A stretch of DNA of 64,000 nt from NCBI GenBank assembly GCA_004802725.1, contig SGPM01000037.1, positions 1 to 64,000 of the forward strand, read 5' to 3'. Positions 56,225 through 64,000 of the stretch are shown here, piece by piece (the stretch's first letter is position 1; every line of letters begins with the position of its first letter). This DNA comes from Antrodiella citrinella (taxonomy: Eukaryota; Basidiomycota; Agaricomycetes; Polyporales; Steccherinaceae). Below the pieces are notes generated by a model. That model did not search any database, was not told the origin of the DNA, and saw only the letters and a program-made list of their open reading frames with translations. A program made the translations under genes and the position numbers.

Positions 56225-57453
56225 GGAAGGTGAAGGGAGTAAATGAGAAGGAAAGAGGACGTTGTGGTGAGACCCTGGATGCGCCAAACATATATACGGA
56301 AGGTCCTGAAGGCCCACGACCCGCAGGTAACCAACAAGACGGACAAGATATACACCGATTACCCTGACGATCTAAATCCCCGATCGTCTACGTACATCAG
56401 GTCAAGGATTGACCGCCGCAATTCGAGAGAGCAATGGTATCCAGCATGCTTTGGGCGGTGCTCTGCATCGATACTGATGCGTGTTGTGAGCGACGGTGAA
56501 CAACACAACATGTGACGTGGCAACATATAAGGGATGTAACGCCGTCCAGCTATGTCGAATCCCTCAGCCAGCAGTAAACTGTTGAAACAGTGCTTTGCCA
56601 TATCTGTATTGTGATATACGAAGAAGCGGTGGACCAGAAGTACTCACAGTCACTGTGCATAGACTGCGAACAGCCGGGGCGAATTATGATCGGCTGTGTT
56701 ATCGGGGATTGTGGGAATCTAGTTGATTTCATTGTCGTCAGCCGCCGGTACCTCGTCAGGAAGATGAATCAGATCAATACGTTACCAATTGTGGCACTGT
56801 AGGCGCAACATTTGCCACTTGATGCTGCAGTAACGCAACGCAACAAGGATCTGCACACTATCTGAGCAGTAGATGCCGTTCGAGCTCTAAAACCTTGGAA
56901 GCTCTCCTGGGAACGCAAAGATGGTCAGAAAGCCGATTAGTCTTCGATGAAATCACGGCAGAGGAGTCTGCTGCGATAGTACTGGGGATAGAATACCGCA
57001 TACTCAGTAAAAATGACCATTCCGCATATGACAACAGAGCATGTTAGCGCGTGTTCAAAGGTTCACAGGAGCACAAGGGTCGTAGTTTCATACCCATGAT
57101 CGTGAGGACTTTGCTCAACACTCAAAGGCATCTTGACTGAGGCGTCGTGCTGTCCATAGCCCGCCGTTCCGAGTCATTGTCAAGCGATGCAGCACAACTC
57201 TAGCATCCCTGCGCCCTTCAGTTCAGCCCACAGACAATGTCAAAACAGATGCGACGTGGATCAGGGGCTGAACGCTGCAGTTGGAAAGCCTGAAATCAGT
57301 GCACCGGACGCTATCAGTTGATTTGGGATTACACTGTGAGAAGGTCCAGTGAAGATCGACATCAACACGAGTTGCAGCTAGCCTGTGGGTTCAAAGATTG
57401 TTGGAACAAACAGTAGAATTGAGACATTGATGTGCATAGTGCATTCGATAATA
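56225..57453. other. intergenic region upstream of the zinc-finger gene
   Basis: 1.2 kb holding the zinc-finger gene promoter and the 3' end of the BolA gene. No open frame longer than about 90 codons with protein-like features; no RNA gene seen. Confidence 0.4.
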
Positions 57454-58038
57454 TCAGGCACTGGATTTAGCAATCTCCTGCGTTGTCTTCGTCTTCAGAG
57501 AAAGGGCGTGTAGCCCAGCGGCAAATTCTTCCGTTAGGGCTGCATAGATCAAGCGATGACGCTGCATAGTGGTCTGTAAAAGATAAGTCAACCCTCAGTC
57601 CCAGGAAGAAAGGTCAACCTTGACTGACCTTTCCCTGAAAGATATCAGATACGATGTTCACGGAGAAATCTGGAGCAGAAAGGAAGACATGCAGGATCAG
57701 TTGGTGATAGCAGTATTTGGTTTTACTACTTACGTGTTTCTCCATTTCCACCTCCTTGAGCTTTCATAGGAGCATGATGCCGGTGCTGCCATGAGTCGTT
57801 GGATATCGTGAGATCAGCAGGTTGTAACAGTGCTACCAGCTGTGCATCATGTCGTGTAAGGCGATGGCATTCGTTGCCTGAGCAAGCTGTCAACATTACG
57901 GATTAGACATACCTTGGTTCGGATGGATTGCTCCAAAGGACCCGGTGCAGAAGTGCTCATTGAGAACCGGGCAAGGAGGGAGCGAGATGACGATGCACGA
58001 AGTGCGTGAGACGTCCAGACGACGCTGCCTAGTAGCAT
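57454..58038 (-). CDS. BolA-like protein, probably mitochondrial
   Basis: Small Fe-S trafficking factor acting with monothiol glutaredoxin. The start at 58038 (MLLGSVVWTSHALRASSSRS) adds an Arg/Ser-rich presequence before MSTSAPGPLEQSIRTK, favouring mitochondrial targeting; the inner Met at 57960 would give a cytosolic form. The BolA fold follows: LVALLQPADLTISNDSWQHR, HHAPMKAQGGGNGETHFSVN, IVSDIFQGKTTMQRHRLIYA and LTEEFAAGLHALSLKTKT. The conserved His of the R-H-R-L segment, a cluster ligand in relatives, is present. Four exons joined by introns of about 65 bp. It diverges from the Clr2-like gene with 276 bp between starts. Confidence 0.92.
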
Positions 58039-58314
58039 CAGCAACAAAGCGTTACAGAACTGGTCTGTTGAAAACCGAGGCAGGGCAAACCCACGAACTT
58101 GAGAGAGCAAAGTTTGAAACAAGCTTGAAGAGAAGTTTGAGAACCAGGGCGGCGCGCGCCAACATCGATGTAGCGATCGGTCACACGTGATTGTGGGAAC
58201 AATCAAAATGAGATGACAAAGCCCAATTCGTCTCTTCATTGTCTTTTGTCGTGCCACCGCCACCTCCATCGACCCCGATTCCGAAGTCGACGACTCTACG
58301 TGTCGCATTTGGAA
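58039..58314. promoter_or_regulatory. short divergent promoter region
   Basis: 276 bp separate the BolA start (-) from the Clr2-like start (+), so both promoters must lie here or overlap the genes. No TATA box evident. Confidence 0.45.
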
Positions 58315-59166
58315 ATGTCATATTATACCTATGACTCATTACCAGAGAGACAAGTGCTCCTCAAAACATCCTCTTACGAAGTCTTCATTCGCCCGTGGAA
58401 GGACAATCTTGTCATTATCAGGATTATCGACGAGAGCATCACCGACGCAGTCCCTGGGAGGTATCCTGGACCGTCGCGCTCTGATAGAACTCCAAATCCT
58501 GAGGGGGTGGTGAACTATTACGAAGAGGCCGACGCGGAAACCGTAGGCGACTGGAAGCGAAAGCTGGGGTACTACTTGACTAGTCTAGTCATAAAGCCCG
58601 AGTGTGAAAGACAAGGTATCGCATGTAAGCATGTTCGTGCTATTCACTACGTCGGATGACTATACAATTATCCAGGGACTCATAGTCGAGAACAGAGCAT
58701 CCTTCTCGAGTTCCCCGCCGGATACAAGCTATTCGTGCATCGGAAAGGAGACAGGCATATTCCACGTGAAGATACTTACCTGAAAGGTGTGTAAATATGG
58801 AAAATTGCTCACGGGTGAATATGAACTTACTCTGAGATAGGTTCACGTTACATCCTCAACTTCCGCTCTCCCCAGGAGTTCATTCTACATTTGAAATGGC
58901 TGCTAGAGGGCCGGCCGATGAAGAGAGATGAGTCCCGCATATGCTCCTGCTGTTACTGCGATACCACGTCCACTCAAGGAGACATATCGCGACGATACAG
59001 CCTAGGTTCTGTGCCGAAGGAAGACGGTCGGAAGGAGAAAGATGTGAAGAAGAAAGAGAAGGGGTCAGGCCCAGTACATCGCCCATCGGCGCTTCGGACA
59101 GTGATACAAGCCAAAGATTACACCAAGTTACATCAGTCGTCGACTCTGAACTCTCCCTACAATTAA
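58315..59166 (+). CDS. Clr2-like (cryptic loci regulator) domain protein
   Basis: Resembles the transcription-silencing domain of Clr2, a subunit of the SHREC histone deacetylase complex in fission yeast. After the start (MSYYTYDSLPERQVLLKTSS), the conserved parts are WKRKLGYYLTSLVIKPECER, then ILLEFPAGYKLFVHRKGDRH, EDTYLKGSRYILNFRSPQEF and ILHLKWLLEGRPM, and the Cys cluster RICSCCYCDTT. The F-R-S-P-x-E-F-x-x-H-L-x-W-L block is the key signature. Three exons; the splice joins restore one frame throughout. The tail is Lys-rich (EKDVKKKEKGSGP). At about 240 residues it is much shorter than fission-yeast Clr2. An upstream in-frame Met at 58213 is possible. Confidence 0.65.
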
Positions 59167-59675
59167 TTCAAGGGTTTTTGTTGCATCATTGCTCTCCTGT
59201 TGTAGCTTGTCTGATTTCCACCGCGTTCACTTCATATCTGTATTAATACGTATCCCCTTGATTAGAATTACTACTATCTAGGCTCGAGCTCACTTTTGAA
59301 TTCGAGCGGAAGAGCGGTGAGCCACTGCTTGCAGGGCCTCTCAACTTTCAACTTGAAGTCACTCTGTTATCGACGTCTTTGCATACTACTGGTCAATGTG
59401 CCACCTTTGCCATGCACATGGGCATGATTGCGCCGTAATCCTGTTCTACGTCTGCATCAATTGCATCTAACACAACGGCACAAGTGAGGGAGTGACTAGA
59501 GTCTCGATATTATGGACGCGACCTGTCACATGCTGTCACATGCTGTCACTGACGGATGAGGACGCGTTGGCGCCGTGACGCCGTCGCATTTTGTCCGCAA
59601 ATGTGCATCTTGCCATTACCTACCTTCTAGCCTTTAACTCTTCCGACTTCACGACAATCACACCCAGAAAACAGC
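59167..59675. repeat. intergenic region with TGTCACATGC tandem repeat
   Basis: 509 bp between two genes in the same direction. TGTCACATGC is repeated two and a half times at 59524-59548. It lies about 130 bp before the next ATG and could be a binding-site array. Nothing else seen. Confidence 0.5.
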
Positions 59676-61445
59676 ATGGAGTCTCCTCTTGTGGCTTCAG
59701 AGGCTGTTGAAATTGCAGAACGGGAAATGTCGGCAAATCAAAGGGGTCTCGTCGACACCTGTTTTGAGGAAGGCCAATATGAGACAGGTATCTATGTGCT
59801 CGATAGTCTCAGAAGTCCTAAGACAAAACCTGCCGTGTAGGGTTAATTTTATTTGACTGGTATCTCCTTGTGCTTACCAGCCTTATCAAAGGACACATAT
59901 CCGACAGCTGTTGTATCTCGCGCTGTATCCACCACCGGCGGGTGAGATCGTCAGCAACGCCGCTCCTGATGCAAATTTACCTGTGTCGCCAAGCAAGCTA
60001 GGGGCTAAACAACAACGGTCTGCACTTATGCCCACCGAAGCTGCTTCACTTGCTGCTTGTCGCCTGCTTGAAGCTTTCACATCGACGAACAACCCCGGCG
60101 CATTGCTACGAGCATTGCCCAGCCATCCAATTGACAGCCCCAATGTCACTCGTTCAGCACCGAAAGCGATGAGCCAGGATGATGATGACTCGTTCTTGTC
60201 TCGTCAATCACGGTCTATCAAAGAATCCAGGCATTGCTGGGAGATATTCAGAGAGGGCTTTGTGAAGCCGTACAAGGATGCCACATCCGCTGCACCTCAG
60301 GCGAGCAACCGAAAGCGGCAAGGCGGAGCTTCTCAAGGTGCATCGTCCTCCGACGAAAACGAGGAACAGGTCAGGCAACCATCTGCTGTCGCCTCTCACG
60401 CATGGCCAGTGCTAAAATGGTTACTGTCAACTATCGAGAAAGAAGAATCACTGAGCGAGTCTACCGATCAACGTGAGTAGCCGGCATTATATTCATGCCA
60501 ATGTTCTAACATCGCGTTGCCGCAGCTCGTCACTCGCCTTTTCTGGTGTCCCAGCTTCTTCCACCACGAACCGTAGGGGACAGACGATGGGATGCTTCAT
60601 CAACTTTGGAGATAGTGGTACATTGTATAGAGGAGGAAGATCCTCAAAAGCAGTCTCTAGGGATACGTTTGCTGCACTCGGTATATTTGTCGCTTGTCGT
60701 GGTTGCTCGCGCTGAAGGATTTCCGTCTCTAGCTCATCAATCTTACGGCAACTAATCTCGTAGACCTACCAGCATTCCTCACAGCTACATTCCACAGGCT
60801 GCGGACAATTCCTAAACCGACCTTGGCATCTCTCCTGTCAATGTTTCCGCAGTCATCTCTGGCCCTCCAATTCAAGCTCGCGTTTTGCAAACATATGCTC
60901 ATCGGCACTTCGAGTGCATCGGGTAAAGCCAGACCCAAGCCGAGGGCGCGGACAACACGGTCGAACCAAAATGGCTCCTCGAGCACACCCTCGAGCACAC
61001 AACCTAACGGCGACGACTCTCAGAACACATCTGGGAGCGGATCTGCTACTCCATATACAATGCAACTCTATCCTCCTGTGACATCGGCCGATGTTCTGAA
61101 CATCCTAGAAACGCCCACGACTGACCCCAAAACTGTCGTTGACACATTACGCATCCAATACGAGCTTGTGCTGACCTTTGCGTCCATTCAATCTCAAGCC
61201 AATAGCAACATTCGTGATGCAGCATGGGTCGAGATGTTATCGAGCAGCAGACTAGCTACTGTCATCGAACGTACGTTCGTCCATGCCGGACGCTCTCAGT
61301 CAGAGGATGCGAAGGATGTGGACATGATGAGGAACGTTCTGCTCGCAATTACGCAAGCTGGCACAGGTATGTTTAGGTATCATTCTGAGGAGAGGTACTC
61401 TGACAGCATCGTTGTGCCTTCATAAACGTAGTCATTGCTTCATAA
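59676..61445 (+). CDS. conserved fungal protein of unknown function
   Basis: I recognise no named family. Exon 1 (MESPLVASEAVEIAEREMSA) runs to YVLDSLRSPKTKPA and a GT-AG intron (GTGTAG...TTACCAG) joins PYQRTHIRQLLYLALYPPPA. The protein is rich in helices: PTEAASLAACRLLEAFTSTN, SHAWPVLKWLLSTIEKEE, STLEIVVHCIEEEDPQ and LQFKLAFCKHMLIGTS. This suggests an alpha-solenoid-like scaffold. A basic stretch (ARPKPRARTTRSNQ) could be a nuclear signal. The last exon adds only VIAS before the TAA at 61443-61445. Four or more exons; the junction near 60475-60525 joins STDQ to PRHSPFLVSQLLPPRT. Confidence 0.7.
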
Positions 61446-61635
61446 AGTTCAACACTGTAGATGGCGCCGTATCGGCTAGGTCATGGAATACGGAAAGCTC
61501 GTCAGTATTGACGGCATTCCAAACCATCTATCTTGAGGGTTACACGACACACCTTCCACCTCGTTCCTCACACTCAGCCGTGATTACATCGACGTAATCC
61601 CCGGACTGGTTGCCATACACGTACAATGACACTTA

Positions 61636-62584
61636 TCATACTTGGAGGTGGTCTTTACCAGCTACCTGCACTGCCAGTCTCCCAGGAATACGTTTCGCGG
61701 GAGCCGACGCCTGATATAGATCCAGCGGGATATCGCCGATGTAGTGTATGCCGCCGAACCCGCCCACGTAGTACACGCTCTGCGAATGATATGACCGTAT
61801 GAGAGATGGCAAGGACAGCGACGGATTGACAGGACTTACGTGGGGGTCGAAACGTGCCCAATATGCCTATGCAAAACAATCAGCAGGAAGGATCAAGGAG
61901 ATCATAGCTTGAAGCACTCACTGCATGTGCGTCTCCGTTGGGCAACCAGTGACGCGCGTCGGGGTGGTTCTGCAGATAGCACGACTTGAGCATGTCCTTT
62001 TCCGGTGTCTCGTCGACATTGTAGAACACCGTGACATTGCCCATCAGAGAAACCCGCGCCCGACTGGCTGTGGGATGTTCATGGGCGACGGTGATAGATG
62101 CTACACGGCCTTCCGACGCTAGGATGTTCTTGCTATGACGGGCGATAGGCATGAAAAGCAGGGTGAGAGAGCCGTTCTCATGGCAGCTGTGTGTAAACAG
62201 ATACATTGCTCAATGGCGCTCCTCTCTCACTTGACGCAGCAGGTCCACTCGTACCTGGAATAATACTCCTGTAGCGCAAAGGGCTGGTCTGGGTGAGATG
62301 ACACGTCAATGATTCTCAACAACTGTAATGGAACTTGAAGACGCACTGGCTAATGTGGGATGGCTGGGTGAATACACGGTAGCCATGGTTCCCACCGATG
62401 ACTGCGACAGATCGACTAGTTTCCTAGCCAGCCTAGCTGATCATTGAGTGAGTCACATACTGGGCATCGTTCGACTTCAGAGGCAAGAAGGACCTGCATC
62501 GTGTACTGTCTCTTCCGCGGATACACCCTGAACATAGAGAATACCGAGGAACAGAAACGGAAGAGCCAGGACAGGAAATTTCAT
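61636..62584 (-). CDS. CREG-like secreted FMN-binding-fold protein
   Basis: Resembles animal CREG (cellular repressor of E1A-stimulated genes), which has the split-barrel fold of pyridoxamine 5'-phosphate oxidase but is a secretory/lysosomal glycoprotein without clear activity. The signal peptide is MKFPVLALPFLFLGILYVQG. Family parts are ARLARKLVDLSQSSVGTMAT, QPFALQEYYSSCHENGSLTL, FMPIARHSKNILASEGRVAS and RARVSLMGNVTVF. Then come CYLQNHPDARHWLPNGDAHA and YYVGGFGGIHYIGDI. It ends GKDHLQV. Introns restore one frame, e.g. GTGCGT...CCCAG between TLA and NQPFAL. It converges on the unknown gene (190 bp apart) and lies 342 bp downstream of the ligase gene. Confidence 0.85.
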
Positions 62585-62926
62585 CTTATGGACTGTTGTA
62601 GCAGCAGTCAAGGATGTGGACAACGGAGCGCCCGTTGCTGTGCCATGGGGTGAAACGTCCCTACATTCGTGTACCACTGTTCGTTTAGACTCAAGTGTAT
62701 TTGGACCAAGCATTGTATTCGATTATGATATTCAGGATGACAAGTGAACCTGCAAGCACCTGACTCGGACCTATATACCCACAGGTTTGCGGTAGAAATC
62801 AAGGTGTCGATTGCGAGCCTACCTCGGAGCGCCGCTGCAGGTGGGTCACCACGTGCAATACTTAGTGGCAAGCACGCTGTCAAAATCCAAAAGAACTTCA
62901 AGAAGGACCCATACAATGTACCTGCA
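62585..62926. other. short intergenic region
   Basis: 342 bp between the ligase stop and the CREG-like start (both minus strand). It should contain the CREG-like promoter. No TATA box of good form seen. Confidence 0.4.
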
Positions 62927-64000
62927 TCAGTCAGAATCAGTCAGATCTTCCTCTACTTCTGAATCTTCGACGATATCCATGAGGTCACAGTCGTCCACGC
63001 CTGTTCGATCTTTGCCCTGACCTTCTTGCGTTCTCCACATTCTTGCCAGGAAGTCCGGAGTGCTTGCGGTCTCGATTCCCTTGTCATCTCGAACTTTGAT
63101 GAACCTTGGGAACCGGAGACTTAAGCCCCGCGTCGCTGAGACCAAACCTAGCGCGGCGACGGAAACAGGGCTGATAGTGATGCTGTATGAGTAGATATCA
63201 CTGAGTGAGCCCTGACCGACATCCACATGCACAGAGATAGAATGTCGTACTCTGCTCCACGGATTTCCCATACTTCCTGTGGTTTGAAGTATACTTCGGG
63301 TTTCAGTCCTGTGAGGATTGAAAGGAAGATGTATTGAGCAGAATTCATGATTATCATCGTATCCGCCAAGAACTGACCTCCAGTTTCACAATCGTATTCC
63401 CACTGTTGTTCCCGCGAGCAAGTATCGGAATCCTCAGGGTACCGCATGCGTAGGTCCTGATACAGAGTCAATCAAATATCGCACTCATGTAGAACCGGTC
63501 AACAGATTACTCGCCTTGTAAAACGAATCTGTGAACCCTGCATGCAGCGTCAGATATCTAGCATATTGTGCGCGACGCGAAACATCATTTGCACAAACCT
63601 GACATGCATTTGCACACGGCGACAAGCTTGGCAGCGTCAGGGTCCCATAAGGCCAGCAATATAGGGCTCCACCACCTGAGAGGACCTGTTCAATCGGCTA
63701 CCCGCGATAGAACATGGGCCCACACGTACTGTGCTTTCCTTCCGTTTCCATGCCACGCTCCGATCGGGACGAGATCGAGACTGTCACCTAGACCGGTGAC
63801 ATAATCCTTTTTCAACTTCAGCCAGGCAGAGGTACGCTTATCTACTCTGTAAGGATCAATTATTATACCGCTGCGACAAGTCAGGCGCACGCACCCGGTT
63901 CGTATGTCGCAGGTAAGGGCTTCCTTCTTGTCTTCTCCTTCTTGCTCTTAGGCTCCTCTAAGATGTCGCCGTTGTCTAAAAGCTGAATGCCATATCGAAC
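62927..64000 (-). CDS. ATP-dependent DNA ligase, C-terminal part (gene continues past window)
   Basis: Seals nicks in DNA replication and repair. The window holds the end of the adenylation domain and the OB domain; the catalytic KxDG motif lies outside. Seen: KPLPATYEP, then RTSAWLKLKKDYVTGLGDSL, DLVPIGAWHGNGRKAQWYSP, AVCKCMSGFTDSFYKDLRMR, VYFKPQEVWEIRGADITISP and RGLSLRFPRFIKVRDDKGIE. These are typical of the eukaryotic DNA ligase I-related group. The W-H-G-N-G-R-K and C-K-C-M-S-G-F forms look closer to plant LIG6-like and related fungal ligases than to yeast Cdc9. The C-terminus is acidic (VEDSEVEEDLTDSD) and ends at the TGA at 62927-62929. At least four introns. Confidence 0.88.

Overview
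The window is nuclear DNA from a filamentous basidiomycete, most likely a wood-decaying white-rot polypore (Polyporales). Genes carry many short introns (about 45-70 bp, GT-AG). The gene set includes three tandem class II haem peroxidase loci, a CBM1 protein, an AA9 polysaccharide monooxygenase, a PL14 lyase, and fungal-specific elongation factor 3. The species cannot be fixed from the sequence. Scattered single N bases suggest a draft assembly or heterozygous sites. I found no tRNA, rRNA, CRISPR array or intact transposon.

Layout. 1-1298 (-): RNA polymerase II subunit RPB3, cut by the left edge. 1299-4040: mostly decayed sequence with a possible kinase relic. 4113-11155 (+): peroxidase cluster, made of two manganese peroxidases with complete Mn sites and one lignin-peroxidase-like pseudogene. 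11633-15430: PL14 lyase (-) diverging from a vacuolar amino-acid transporter (+). 15700-25852 (-): phosphomevalonate kinase, ferrochelatase, a membrane RING-finger protein and a GTPBP1-type GTPase. 26568-36771 (+): an NFKBIL1-like J-like protein, a conserved hypothetical, a CBM1 protein, a CCoAOMT-type methyltransferase, a truncated paralogue of the J-like protein, and a membrane-anchored GH18 chitinase. 38111-41896 (-): NDR-family AGC kinase. 42976-44408 (+): homeodomain factor. 45686-52012 (-): AA9 LPMO and EF3. 52936-54002 (+): single-TM protein. 55284-58038 (-): C2H2 factor and a mitochondrial BolA. 58315-61445 (+): Clr2-like protein and an unknown protein. 61636-64000 (-): CREG-like secreted protein and an ATP-dependent DNA ligase cut by the right edge.

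Function. The secreted enzymes fit lignocellulose breakdown: Mn-dependent oxidation, oxidative cleavage of cellulose, cellulose binding and uronan cleavage. The other genes are ordinary housekeeping or regulatory genes. Apart from the peroxidase tandem array, adjacency does not look like a functional cluster. Ferrochelatase supplies haem, but its closeness to the haem peroxidases is probably chance.

The most notable observations are: (1) the third peroxidase has a TAG exactly where the lignin-oxidising surface tryptophan codon belongs; (2) the three peroxidase loci share a TATA-plus-initiator core promoter; (3) a truncated paralogue has kept the parent's intron position; (4) the AA9 gene has a frameshift just before its copper-site Gln-x-Tyr; (5) a 14-nt microexon encodes part of the NDR kinase T-loop; (6) the CBM1 protein carries a C-terminal domain I do not recognise.
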